From Gambelia wislizenii (taxonomy: Eukaryota; Chordata; Lepidosauria; Squamata; Crotaphytidae), in assembly GCA_030847615.1 (NCBI GenBank), contig JAUMIR010000004.1, forward strand, positions 228,140,501 through 228,204,500: a stretch of DNA of 64,000 nt. The letters run 5' to 3'. Below are positions 9,329-19,599 of this stretch, piece after piece (positions within the stretch are counted from its first letter, which is position 1; each line of letters begins with the position of its first letter). The position numbers and the translations under genes were made by a program. The notes under the pieces are model-generated. The model saw only the letters and a list, made by a program, of their open reading frames with translations. It searched no databases and was not told where the DNA came from.

Positions 9329-9558
9329 CAGTTGTCCCTTCATATTCGCTGGGGTTTGGTTCCAGGACCCTCCGTGGAAACCAAAATCTGTGAATACTCA
9401 AGTCCCATTATATGCAATGGCATAGCAAAATGGTGTCCCTTATATAAGATGGCAAAATCAAGGTTTGCTTTTTGGATTATTATTTTTTAAAGAATATTTT
9501 CAAGCCGTGAATACTTAAATCCATGGATACCAAATCCGTGAATACGGAGGGACAACTG
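9329..9558 (+). mobile_element. Tigger-like MITE (CAGTTGTCCCT), copy 1
   Basis: Inverted ends CAGTTGTCCCTTCATATTCG and CGTGAATACGGAGGGACAACTG enclose 230 bp without coding. The right flank is TA; the left flank is CA, so one TA of the duplication has mutated. The interior block 'GGTTTGGTTCCAGGACCC' is shared by copies at 13955, 18271, 26525, 45201 and 61575. The CAG...CTG ends with a TA target are typical of pogo/Tigger Tc1-mariner elements. It splits the Penelope-like element. Confidence 0.85.
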
Positions 9559-9928
9559 TATTTGAATTGCTAGTTTCTGGATGGAGATATGCAAGGAGGA
9601 TTAGTGTCTGTTTAGCTAATGGTTGGTTGATGGCCCATTATCTGCTGAAAATCCCCCTGTGCCTGAGTGGAGTTCATTTGCAAGTGCTGAGTTTTGATTT
9701 TAGTGTTTTTCAGGACTGGAAGCCAGATCTTGTTTACTTTTAGGGTTTCTTCTTTCCTGTTGAAGTTGTCCAGGTGTTTGTGGATTTCAATAGCTTCTCT
9801 GTTCATTCTGACATGATAGTTGTTGGCCTGGTCCAGAATTTTGGTGTTTTTAAATAAGATTTTATGTCCGTGTTGGTTTATAACATGTTCTGCTACTGTG
9901 TCCAGGTTGGTTTATAACATGTTCTGCA
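9559..9928 (-). pseudogene. Penelope-like element ORF, C-terminal remnant
   Basis: On the minus strand, about 9806 to 9612 reads MNREAIEIHKHLDNFNRKEE followed by TLKVNKIWLPVL. The R-E-A-I-E-I...N-F-N-R-E pattern matches the end of the GIY-YIG endonuclease domain of Penelope-like retroelements, which cuts target DNA for priming. Upstream codons read HKILFKNTKILDQANNYHVR, also expected there. Only this C-terminal piece is left: no reverse transcriptase is present, and the 3' side is separated by a Tigger-like MITE. A 34-bp unit (TTGGTTTATAACATGTTCTG and following) is repeated in tandem at 9873-9930, which breaks the frame further. It is a dead fragment. The alternative would be another GIY-YIG-bearing retroelement. 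Confidence 0.65.
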
Positions 9929-9930
9929 AG

Positions 9931-10761
9931 AAGAAACCCTAAAGCACCCAGCATAGACATTCAAGCATGAGTGGCAGCAGTGTAAGCTTTGTACTGTGTG
10001 TGGACTTTGTACTGTGTAATGGACCACACCGCTGGAGAAGGATCTGCTCACGTCTGTTTATCCTCTTGTGGGATCCCAGAGAAGGGAAGAATGGCAACAA
10101 GGTCTCCTCCCCACCGCCGCCATCTCCACAAAGGGAGACAGCTCATTAACTAATACATGATAAATAATTTGTGCACAGTGGGTTCATTATTTCACATGGA
10201 CTCATCAGCAGAAGGTAATTACAGAGTCCCAGGGTCCAACGCAAGTACTGAAGAATTGTAGCAGTCCATCCATTAGGCAGTTTAGGATTTTGCCACAGAA
10301 GCTCTGCAATATCCCAGTAGTAATGATTTGTGTAGAGTGCAATGAGCAGTTTTCAAATACTGCAGGTTGAAGAGAATAGCAACATGGTGTGGGGTGGAAG
10401 GGGAGAGGCAAATGCAGAGATAGCAAGGTTGATAAAGGGCCAGCTTGTAAAAATTCCTTTTTTGAATCTCTAGAACCCTCCAGCCTGCATTAATAAATTG
10501 GATTTAGTGGATTTTAGTCCAAAAGAATTTTTTTTTAAAAAAAATCAAGTCCTAGTCTTCAGTCCTGTGTATACATTTCCCTGGAAAGATGCAGCACATG
10601 TATACTTCTGCCAGGCTGTTCGAAGGCAAGCCATGTAAAGAAAGGCTGAAGAATCTGAGTCATCATGTTCCTACGCATCACTAGTAACAACTGAAGCTAT
10701 ACAGGATAATTCTTCCAACACATTTCCTAGTGCCTAGCATTTACTTTTTTCAAAACAAATA
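9931..10761. other. Unclassified DNA
   Basis: No gene or repeat family is recognised. Confidence 0.5.
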
Positions 10762-10970
10762 CAGTAGGACCCTTGTATCCACAGATTCATACTGATTCAA
10801 TTATTCACAGGACACAAAACATCATACCTACCATAGAGTCTTCCTAGAAAATGTGTCCTCTCTAGCCATTTTCTAGGTCCTCCAGGGCAACTCTATGGTA
10901 CTGGAAGTCCCATTATTTTCAATGGTGTACTCTGTTATCCATGGTTTTCAGCATCCACGGGGTCCCCTAG
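10762..10970 (+). mobile_element. Tigger-like element fragment
   Basis: The left end CAGTAGGACCCTTGTATCCA follows TA (10760-10761). The interior block 'CTAGGTCCTCCAGGGCAACT' is shared with the element at 51275-51594. The right TIR is not found, so this copy is truncated. Confidence 0.5.
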
Positions 10971-11192
10971 AACCCATACAACAGGATAAAGCCTATTTGG
11001 AAGGAAAATGATAAAAGATTCCTGTGGCACTATCCAGATTATCAAACTTACTCTACCATGAGTTTTCATGGAGTTTCCAACATCACATGCATGGCATGTC
11101 TAGGATTTCAGGTGTATATAGGGAGTATATATGGTTCAGGATGGGACTGTAGACAGTGAGGTCAGAGGGAAATAAAATGCAGATAACACTAA

Positions 11193-11609
11193 GGCCCCAT
11201 TTACACGGCAAAATATTCTCTTAAATAAATCGCTAAGATTCCTAATTGTTCCCACACATCGCGCCACAGTATCACCTCATTCAGAAGGGGGGGGGGGAGC
11301 TCAAAAACTCAAAAGTAGCGTGATAGGGGATTTAGCTACTTTTCCTGACTTTTTTGAAAAGTACTGCGACTTAGTGCATTATTGACTGTGTGAATTACCA
11401 TTTCGGAAAAGTCTATGTGAACTACCAGCAATCTTTCCGATACAGTCACAGCAGAGCTGCACTGTGATTGGTTGGGCTGTCCAAGGAGGGGGTGGGCTTG
11501 CAAGAGATGGAGGAGCCTGAAATGAAAAGATCAAGTCCCTGTTGTTTTCAGCCACAGAAAAAATCCAGTAAGCTGTCTGCAGCTTGCTTGGCTGTGTGTG
11601 TGTGTGTGT

Positions 11610-11646
<37 letters not shown>

Positions 11647-11700
11647 AGTAGCGATGGGCTCCTCCAGATGTTCACTTGCTCGCACTCCTCTGATCGCATT

Positions 11701-11737
<37 letters not shown>

Positions 11738-12082
11738 AAGACAGGGAGAATGGGTGAGGGGAAGGGGGGCTTGATGGGGGGGTACCTCCTCCATGGCTGA
11801 AAGGGCTTTTGGAAGAAGAGGCATGAAAACTAGCAGGCATTCCTCAGAGGAGGGAAAGATCCGAGCACTCTCTCTCTCTCTCTCTCTCTCTCTTTTTCCC
11901 TCCCTCTGTCTCATCTTCCCCCAGATGTGCCATGTCCCCTATCTTTGCCTGTCTGAACCAGAAAGCAAAAAAATAAACAGAGCAACCGACTTCCCAATAA
12001 ATCATCTAAACTACCCAGCACTGGTGCGAAAAGGTGCTAAAGCTCAAACTATCGCAATAAAAACTGCCGTGTAACTGAGCCC
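11193..12082 (-). mobile_element. Harbinger-like MITE, family A, copy 2 (complete)
   Basis: An 890-bp element with ends GGCCCCATTTACACGGC and GCCGTGTAACTGAGCCC (17-bp imperfect TIR, 13 of 17 paired) and a 3-bp duplication TAA on both sides (11190-11192 and 12083-12085). The GGSCC-type ends and TWA target fit PIF/Harbinger. No transposase is encoded. Microsatellites sit inside: (GT)n(GA)n at 11592-11643 and 11700-11737, (TC)n at 11868-11893. A stem AAAAGTAGC/GCTACTTTT lies at 11313-11355 near one end. The long frame here (on the minus strand, LSLSLSLTHTHT) is only microsatellite translation. Confidence 0.8.
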
Positions 12083-12085
12083 TAA

Positions 12086-12600
12086 CAGCCCAAATTATAC
12101 TGTTAACATTGGCCAGTCTCAAAACCATTGCTGATAAGAGAAAGACATGAAGAGGGATAAGAATCCATCATGTTATTAAGAATCCTTGTTATATGTCAAG
12201 AAATTGCATATAGTTTAAGAAAGTGAATGTGAGATGTCATAATATACATTAGGAAAAAACAAGCTTACACATGGGGGAGTGGGGGGGGGGAGAAAGCAGG
12301 ATGTGAAAATTTGAACCAGCAGTGGCCAGAGCTGAATGAATGTACACAAGGTAAAAGCACAGCTTTACATCAATCATACTCCTGCTGTAACACATGACGT
12401 TTCTCTTAATCTGTTTTAGAAATAGTTCTGAGGTCTTTAAGGTGATTTTTAAAAACCTCATATTGTTTTGGAAAAGAACAGGTTTATAAAAAATTGTTTT
12501 AACATGTGGTTTGGCTCCCAAAATGAGATTGGAGTTAAATTGGTGGAAGGGTGGGGAGGACTTAGGGGGTGGCCACATCAGGTCACCTGATCCTTCTCAC
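12086..12600. other. Unclassified DNA
   Basis: No repeat family or gene is recognised; a G-rich run lies at 12274-12295. Confidence 0.5.
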
Positions 12601-12611
12601 CACAGAAAAGT

Positions 12612-12807
12612 TGAGTTCCTGTTTGGAAGTGGAATGTGCTGTATCCTTGGAGTGCGACAAAGTCTCCTTCTTTGGAGGTTTTTAAACAGAGGCTGGATGA
12701 CCATTTGTTGGGTGTGCTTTGATTGTGTGTTCCTGCATGGCGGCGGGGGGTTGGACACAATGGCCCTTGTTGTGGTCTCTTCCAACTCTGTTCTTCTGTA
12801 ATTCTAA
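12612..12807 (+). mobile_element. CR1 LINE 3' end
   Basis: Sense CR1: 'GGAAGTGGAATGTGCTG', 'TTTAAACAGAGGCTGGATGA', 'TGGCCCTTGTTGTGGTCTCT', ending TTCTTCTGTAATTCTAAG. The octamer tail is degraded. Confidence 0.9.
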
Positions 12808-13373
12808 GATAAAAGGTGGAAGAAGGGGTAGGAAGGTAAAGGAGGGTTACAAGTGGAAGATAACATCATTTGAAGCTCCTTTAAAATTCAGTGAATGAGG
12901 CAGGGTAGGGCAGTGGCACGATAAAAGCTTTGTTTGAAGCTGTTCTTACACAGGAGGAGATCATAGTAGAACACTAAGATTATATTATTTCCACCAATGG
13001 CAACGTGTTTCAAAGTGGAATCCTTACACTATGGTGACAATAATGTCATAAAAGAACTTTGCACTGACTTCTATATTTGCTAGCCAGAGTGGAAAGGTTG
13101 AAAGAGTTGCTCAGTTTTCACATTGCTCAATTTTGACAGGCTTCTTCAAACTAATTTGTTGTTACTAGACCATAGGGTCAGCAAGGATGAGCAATACTCC
13201 CTGGCAGTTTCCAGAAAGGTTTCCAAATCTTCTTCTCTCTTTTGAACTAACCAATTTGGTACAAAGTTCTGCAAATCACTAGCATCCAAATGGGAATTAT
13301 TCTTGAAAGCCACTCTTCTCCAAAAAACATGAACCAGCGTGCAGGCAGAAGGTATGTTTTGCTATACTGCCAG

Positions 13374-13489
13374 AACTTGGAAAATTTCCTTTATTGTACT
13401 GAAACTGCCAGAATCCTCCATCCAGAATGGCCATATTCTTTGGGCAATCCTGGGACCTGTAGCCCAAACAGTAATTTTCCCAATTTCCC
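13374..13489. mobile_element. Palindromic MITE (family F), copy 1
   Basis: Arms TTGGAAAATTTCCTTTATTG and, inverted, AACAGTAATTTTCCCAATTTCC enclose 'CCAGAATCCTCCATCCAGAATGG'. The same family follows at once at 13546-13672 and again at 55429-55528. Superfamily is probably hAT, but no duplication is readable. Confidence 0.45.
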
Positions 13490-13545
13490 CCATATATTAT
13501 TAGGGTTTGCCGTTCTTTCAGTAGAGAATAATGTCTAGTGCAAAA

Positions 13546-13672
13546 TTTGGGAAAAAATAGTTTTTGGATTACTTCTCCCAAAATCATCCATCCAGGATGG
13601 CCACTGGCCACGCTGGATGTGGGATCCAGGGAGTTTAACCCCCCAAAAGTAACTTTTCTGGTCCAGGACATG
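13546..13672. mobile_element. Palindromic MITE (family F), copy 2
   Basis: Arms TTGGGAAAAAATAGTTTTTGG and, inverted, CCCAAAAGTAACTTTTCTGG, with a centre 'TCCAGGATGGCCACTGG'. The two copies are in tandem, 56 bp apart. Confidence 0.5.
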
Positions 13673-13954
13673 ATATACAACATTCACACTTAGCTATAAC
13701 ACTATGATGTTACATCTTACTTTTGAAAACAATATTTTCTCCTCTGAACTATGATGCTGTGACCAAACCTTTGTAACTTCCACTTGGTTTGAAATTGGAT
13801 TGCATTGCAAGGGACACGATCATATTGGCTATTATAGTTCATAGTTGTTGATAGACAAATGTTCCATTAAAATGTAAAATACCTTCTAAAAACTATCTAA
13901 GCTATAGACCATCACCCCTTCTTTTGGTAAGGGCTGTACGTCATGATGGCTATA

Positions 13955-14180
13955 AAGTGGGCCCTCAGTATCCACTGGGATTTGGGTTCCAGGACCACTT
14001 GTGGAAGCTAAAATCCATGGATACTCAGGTCCCATGATATACAATGGCATAGTAAAATGGCATCCCTTGCATAAAATAACAAAATCAAGGTTAGCCTTTT
14101 GGAATTCTTTTTTGAATATTTTTGAACCGTGGTTGGTTGAATCAATGGATGCAGAATCTGTGGATACAGAGGGCGGACTG
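13955..14180 (+). mobile_element. Tigger-like MITE (GTGGGCCC subtype), copy 2
   Basis: Left AAAGTGGGCCCTCAGTATCC follows TA (13953-13954); right end GGATACAGAGGGCGGACTG. The interior matches the 9329 copy over 'GGGTTCCAGGACCAC', 'ATACAATGGCATAGTAAAAT' and 'AAAATCAAGGTTAGCCTTTTG'. No coding. Confidence 0.8.
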
Positions 14181-14545
14181 TTTATGCTTCCTCCAGGATC
14201 AAAGAGACAGGATGCTTCTGAATACCAGTTGTTAGGGAACAGCACTGCTAAGGTGCTACCATGCTCATGTTCTGCTTGGTTGACCACACTGAGAAACTGG
14301 ATGCTGGACTAATAAGCCTTTGGTCTGATCCATCAGGGGTCTTACACAATTTATTATGAAAATGTTGGGGTTTTTTGGTCCCCACATACCCCAAAATGTC
14401 ATCCAAGGGGCATGGAGTGCATTTCCACCATATTTTATGCCCTTCTGGGCCACTTTAGGCCCAGGAGAGGCCTTTTCTGAAACAAGTGAACAGGAAGGAA
14501 CTTAGGGGCAAAAATTGATTTTTTTGAAGGAGTAAGTGTGGTGGA

Positions 14546-14617
14546 GGGGTGTGGCCCTCCAAGGTCCGCTGGAGGGCTAATACGGACCTCTAGCCTTCCA
14601 CAGTTGCCCACCCCTGC
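14546..14617 (-). mobile_element. hAT-like MITE fragment
   Basis: Ends TTGCCCACCCCTG, the inverse of the CAGGGGTGGGCAA terminus seen at 2921, and has an inner 'GGCCCTCCAAGG..CTGGAGGGCTA' partial palindrome. Confidence 0.55.
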
Positions 14618-15844
14618 CCTAGAGAGTCTTTGCAAGTTGCTGCAACTGATCAATGAAGCCTTGCCAATTGTAGGAAGCTGCTGTTCTCCTAGCTGAACTG
14701 AAGATTTGCATACAACCCTTTCTTCTTGCCTGGAGCTGAGCCCACCCAAACTGGAGAATTTACACCTTTGTCTCTCACCTGGAAATGACCCATGAAAACA
14801 AGAGACTCAGGGCCAGGCCATGAGATCTGACAATCCTAGTACCGGGTGAAATATGAGACAGAGTTCTTGCACCTGCTGAAATTCCCTCTTCTGTACAACT
14901 ATGAAAGCTATGGGAGCCCTGTCCTGGATTTCACCTGGCAACTCAACCTCTAGTCCTCACAGATTGCCTTCTCCTTGGTGTATAGGAATATACCCTTAAC
15001 CACAAAGCTGTGGCATTTACCATTTAAGGACAAACTTGGATGTCAAAATAAACACACAGTAACACTTCAGCAGATTAAGGATGCTAAGCACAATGGAGTG
15101 CCATTTAATTTAAAATTTCTTCTCTTTCTTTGGGTTACAAAGAATGCCAATATTTGCTCTAGTCTTCAACAGCAGGAAGGAGCTACTTCAAAGGCAATAT
15201 TTTCAAATATTTGTTTAGGAATCCTTATAGCAGGTGTGAATGTATTTGATCTTGCTCTTGTCAAGCAAACTTCTTCATAAAACCTGTTTTGGTAGTTTTT
15301 CCCTCTTCAACTAAGAATATGCAATTAAGTCCAGCTTTACAAATAATGCCTCCAGTAGAGAAAAAAAATCCCTGCAAGTCCCAGATTTTGTTCCTGCTCA
15401 AACTGATTTTATTTTGAAAATCCACATGATGTTTTTGTCATCATGAAGTATTTCCTGGGAGCTCCTGGCATTACCAATGACTTTTCATTCCCACGCCCCA
15501 GGTTTAAATTAGCCCAGTAATTTAAATTAACCCAGTGCTTTTTGAAATGAAATGTTATCTGTACTGGCTTGTGTATTTGTACTGTCTCAGAGATGGCCAC
15601 TCTCAGTAAACATGGCTATTGTTTACAGGGCATAGATTCAACAGAGATCAAGATGAAGAGAAGAAGAATGATAGCTCTGAAACAAAGGAATTTATCAAAC
15701 CATCCTCCTTTCCCAGCATAATTTGTGACATTTTTATGCCAGCAAAATAACTCCCTTTACCACACTTACCATCCATCCTGTCCAAAGGCAGCCCCGGGGA
15801 TGATGGAGGAGTCAATGGAGGTCCGTTCACTCCCTTGAATGAAA
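14618..15844. other. Unclassified DNA
   Basis: No gene or repeat family is recognised in 1.2 kb; the frames present are short and have no known domain. Confidence 0.5.
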
Positions 15845-16254
15845 TCCCACAGATTCTTGTGAGAAGAGCACAGGAAATTAAAAAAACAAAACAAAAATAA
15901 CAGAAAAAGTTTTAAAAAGCACATAAACACTTAAAAAGTCCCAAGTAAACTGAGAAGGCTCATAAAAAGAACGTCACCTATCTGGATGTTGCGATCTCAC
16001 CCAGAAGTGTTCTGGCCAGACCAGCCATTGACACTGTATTCCCATGAAAAAAAAAAAAAAAAGGCATGAGGTTTCAAATGCTGTCAGTGCTGGCAAAAAA
16101 GCTCCACAGCCAATCTATTGATGCTTGTCCCATCAATAAAATAGAACAGCTTACTGCTAATACATAAATACAAAAGGGCGTCATTGTTTGGTATGCGTGC
16201 CCTTTTGTGTTTATGTGGCATCGTTATTACACGATTAGTGCTTCTGATAAAGTC
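15845..16254 (-). mobile_element. DNA transposon, family C (TTTATCAGA ends), partial
   Basis: It ends CTTCTGATAAAGTCC, the terminus of the 43195-43943 element. The interior 'ACCCAGAAGTGTTCTGGCCAG' and 'CCATTGACA' are the reverse of the 22.1-kb and 25.4-kb copies. The other terminus is missing near 15845. Confidence 0.55.
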
Positions 16255-16367
16255 CAAAATTATCCTAATGCTTAACTAGTTTAACATTGCTACAAGCACT
16301 TTAGCATTTTGACTGTAATTCCTGAATAATTAAAAAATGCTCAGTAGAAATGGGTGAAAACCAGTTA

Positions 16368-16961
16368 GGGCCCATCTAAACAAGGGAAAAAAAGCCAAAA
16401 TACGTTGTATTGGCATCTTGCAGCAGCAGCAACATGTCCAAATGGTTTTTCTGACCTCAGAAGCCCACATTAGCCTGGCATTCCTGATGGCAGCTGTGAG
16501 TGATTTACTCGTGTTAGTTCTTCACTGCTGCTGTTGGTTTTTTTTTTTAAGTCATCCCAAGGTACACTTGCACGATAGAGCAATTCTCCAATTTTATAAG
16601 AAAGCAAAACAGAAAATATTGATCCTTTTATCACCTTAGTGAGTGATTGCTAGGGCAAAAATCCAACATGGCGGCAGCAGGCGCTTGCCCTCCTAGCAAG
16701 CCCCACCGCCGCTCTCACCTGGCCAATTTGTGCTTCCCTTCAAGTTTTTTAATGTTTGATAGTCTAAACGAGCAGAAATGAGCACCCACCTTGCAGTTTG
16801 TGAAAAAGTACGGGGAAATCTGCGAAGGCTTTTACCCCATTGTTTTTGCCATTTTGGGCTCCTCTCCTTCTGAATAGTGTGGATTGGCTCTGGATCCTGT
16901 TTAGACAGGTAGGATTCATAGCGAATTCCATGAGGGATGTTTTCACTGTTTAGATGGGCCC
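16368..16961 (+). mobile_element. Harbinger-like MITE, family B (complete, 594 bp)
   Basis: Perfect 15-bp TIR GGGCCCATCTAAACA at both ends and a TTA duplication (16365-16367 and 16962-16964) identify a PIF/Harbinger insertion. No transposase is encoded, so it is non-autonomous. A second full-length copy is at 60100-60703 in the other orientation, with degraded ones at 4663-5300 and 8114-8447. The 60-bp half-site pattern near the right end ('TCCTTCTGAATAGTGTGGA') is also present in family A, so the two families are related. Confidence 0.88.
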
Positions 16962-17389
16962 TTAATGAAATGTTGCATGAGACATGTTCCGTGAGATGGG
17001 TAAGAGGAAGGAGGCGGAAGGAAAGAAACCCACTATAGTTCAAGAAAGAGACTGAATGTAAATAAACAAGTACAATCAAAACAAAAAGAATGGGAAATTC
17101 TTGAGACTTCCAGAGACTTCCCCCCACCCCCATCTGGAAGCAACTAATGACAATTTCATAATTAGTAGGTCTGCGTTAGAAAAGTAAAACAATCTGGGAG
17201 GGCTCCTAAAATGTATGACTGGAATGGATAAAACAAATTGAAAAATGGTTTGGTGGTGGTGGTGGTGATATTGCATCAATAGGGCAAGCCTGTTGATGCA
17301 TGAAACAAGCCTGTTGGGCTTACTGAGTCTTATAACTTTAAAATGTGGAGAATTTAAACATATCCCAGTCATAGTTTCAGTGATTTACT

Positions 17390-18020
17390 TGGAGAGGGGC
17401 AAAGGAGAAAGAATTTGAGTAGCAGGGAGAGAAGGAAGACAATGAGTGTTGCTAGGAAAAGTGGAGGTGGAAAAAGAAAGAGGATGGGAGAGGGGAGGGG
17501 AATTGAAGGTATTTGTAACTGTTGTTCCTCTGTTGTTGTTATTGTTGTTGTTGTTGTGTGCCTGCAAGTCAATTCTGACTTATGATGATCCTCAGATGAA
17601 CCTATGACAGGGTTTTCTGGGCAGAATTTGTTCAGAGGGGGTTTGCCATTGCCTTCCTCTGAGGCTGAGAGAGTGTGATCTGCCCAAGGTCACACAGTAG
17701 GTTTCCCTGGCCAAGCGGCAATTCAAAGCCTGGTCTCCCCAGTGTCTTAGTCCAGTGCTCAAACCACTATACCACACTGGCTCTCTTGAAGATATTTAGC
17801 CAGAAAGAAAGAGGAAAAGAGAGAGACTGAGAGTGATTAAGGTAATGAGGGGAAAAATGAGTGTTGGCAGGAGTCATGGAAGAGGAGAGAGAGAGAGGAA
17901 GGAAGAAAATAACATATTTAGCCATGGGTTGTGGTGGGGGAGAGAGGGCAAGAGAAAAGTGAAATCATGAACTAAAAGAGAAGGGAATCAAGCAGAGCTG
18001 AAGAAAAAATATTTGAACCA
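17390..18020 (+). repeat. Purine-rich tracts around a SINE
   Basis: 17390-17512 and 17795-18020 are strongly G+A biased on the plus strand (runs such as GGAGAGAAGGAAGACAATG). The Sauria SINE at 17531-17785 sits between them, so one purine-rich tract was probably split by the insertion. Confidence 0.5.
17531..17785 (-). mobile_element. Sauria SINE
   Basis: Reversed tail (TTGTTGTTATTGTTGTTG, GTGTGCCTGCAAGTCAATTC), body ('TTCAGAGGGGGTTTGCCATT', 'CCCAAGGTCACACAGTAGG') and reversed tRNA-like head (CAAACCACTATACCACACTGGC). Near full length. Confidence 0.9.
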
Positions 18021-18270
18021 GACTAGCTAGCAATGATATAATCCATGCTCCTCATATCCAAGAATGGACATTGTACTATAGCGTCAACTATTTAGGATTG
18101 GTAGAAGAAGGTGGGAACAGAACTGGAAAAAATAAGGAAAAAAACAAAACAGGGAAAACCACAAAGCACAAACCTGTAGTGTCATATTCAACAACTCCTG
18201 AAGCAGCTCAGTATTATTCTGCCTTGACCACTCCCTCCTGCTGGGCCCTGGTGCTGAACACAATGAAATA

Positions 18271-18500
18271 CAGTTGTCCCTCCATATCCACAAATTTGGT
18301 ATCCATGGATTTAAGTATTCATGGCTTGAAAATATTCTTAAAAAAATAATACTCCAAGAAGCAAACCTTGATTTTGCCATCTTATATAAGGGGCACCATT
18401 TTGCTATGCCATTGCATATAATGGGACTTGAGTATTCACAGATTTTGGTATCCACGGGGAGTCCTGGAACCAAACAGCAGCGAATATGAAGGGACAACTG
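18271..18500 (-). mobile_element. Tigger-like MITE (CAGTTGTCCCT), copy 3
   Basis: Ends CAGTTGTCCCTCCATATCC and GAATATGAAGGGACAACTG, with TA at 18269-18270 and 18501-18502. The interior is the reverse of the 9329 copy. 230 bp, non-coding. Confidence 0.9.
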
Positions 18501-18739
18501 TATTTTGCATTTCAGAGAGGTGGCCGAGCAAGTCCCTAGAGAGTCTACAGTAGTGGCTCTGAAGCAGTCTACAATTGTAGAGGATAGCAGCACACTGTTT
18601 TTTTTTTTCTTTTCAAGCCACCACTCTTGCCCTGAAATTCCTCTCCTTATCCTGGAACCCACAGGAGATGGGTCTGGCCCTGAAATCTGGGAACCCTAGG
18701 ATTGATGAACCTCTCCTGTGGCGTCTCTGACCAGGGACT

Positions 18740-18909
18740 CTTTCGCACTACACAGTCCTAGCACTCTGATTCCATTTTAACGGCCATGGCTGCATTCTGT
18801 GGAATCCTGGGGTTTGTGGTTTGGTGAAGCATTGGAGCTCTTTGCCTGATAGTTCCAAATACTCCTTCCTAAACTGGGCTCGTAGAGCTATAACTATGCA
18901 GTATGAAAG
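18740..18909. mobile_element. Palindromic hAT-like MITE (family G), copy 1
   Basis: Ends CTTTCGCACTACACAGT and ACTATGCAGTATGAAAG. Inside is the common block 'CTGTGGAATCCTGGGGTTTG', with AACGGCCATGGCTGCATTC outside it. Related elements are at 32651-32872, 44463-44685 and 57784-58001. Confidence 0.6.
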
Positions 18910-19376
18910 GACTCCTAGAAAGAAAACAGCTGGACTGCAACCTCCATCATCAAATTGAAAGTGCAAAACTTCAGAGTGCAAAAGTACAGTAGTCTGCACT
19001 GAGCACAGTTGGGGAAGGAGGAGAAAAAGTGATGCCCTTCCCTGCAGACCTAGGCAAAAGTAAACTGCTGCAGTCTTTCCTAATTTGTGTGTTCTTCTTC
19101 ATTAATACATTTTGCCATCTTGACCACACTCTGAGGTTGGTTGGCTACATGTGTTCTGGTTTCCATCTGTGAAATGTTGGAAGATATGTTCTTGACCTAT
19201 CCAATCCAGTGGTCCTTCCAGAGGGAAGACTGTAGTGCTACCAGTCAGAAGCTATTGTGAAGGTATTCTGCTTTTCCCTCCTTAACAGATATTTTTTTTC
19301 AGCAAGAAGCAGACTTTGGAAAAGTTACCTTTTTTATTGATTTCAGGACCACCCAATTTGAGAAGTTTTTCTTCTT

Positions 19377-19596
19377 GTTATGTGCCTTCAAGTTGTTTTA
19401 TGACCTAACCCTAACCCTATCATGTAGTTTTCTTGGCAAGAGTGTTTGGGGGGGGGCTGCCCTTCCCTGCCACTGAGGCTGAGAGAGTGTGATTTGCCCA
19501 AGGTCACCCAGTGGGTTTCCATGGCTGAGCGGGGATTCAAACCCTGGTTGCCAGAGTCCTAGCCCAATGCTCAAACCACTACACCACACTAGCTCT
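19377..19596 (-). mobile_element. Sauria SINE
   Basis: Reversed tail TTGTTATGTGCCTTCAAGTTG, body 'AAGGTCACCCAGTGGGTTTC', reversed head CAAACCACTACACCACACTAGC. The CCTAACCCTAACCCTA run at 19402-19417 is a mutated form of its tail-proximal block, not a telomere repeat. Confidence 0.88.
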
Positions 19597-19599
19597 CTT

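Noticed and set aside
11379..12074. Frames rich in LSLSLS and THTHT
   Set aside because: Translation of (GA)n/(GT)n microsatellites in family A copy 2.
18084..18662. 192-codon minus-strand frame
   Set aside because: Half of it is the Tigger-like MITE at 18271-18500; the rest has no recognisable domain.
19402..19417. CCTAACCCTAACCCTA resembling a telomere repeat
   Set aside because: It lies exactly where the Sauria SINE has its 'GACCCTAAGG.GACCCTATCATG' block, so it is a mutated SINE part.
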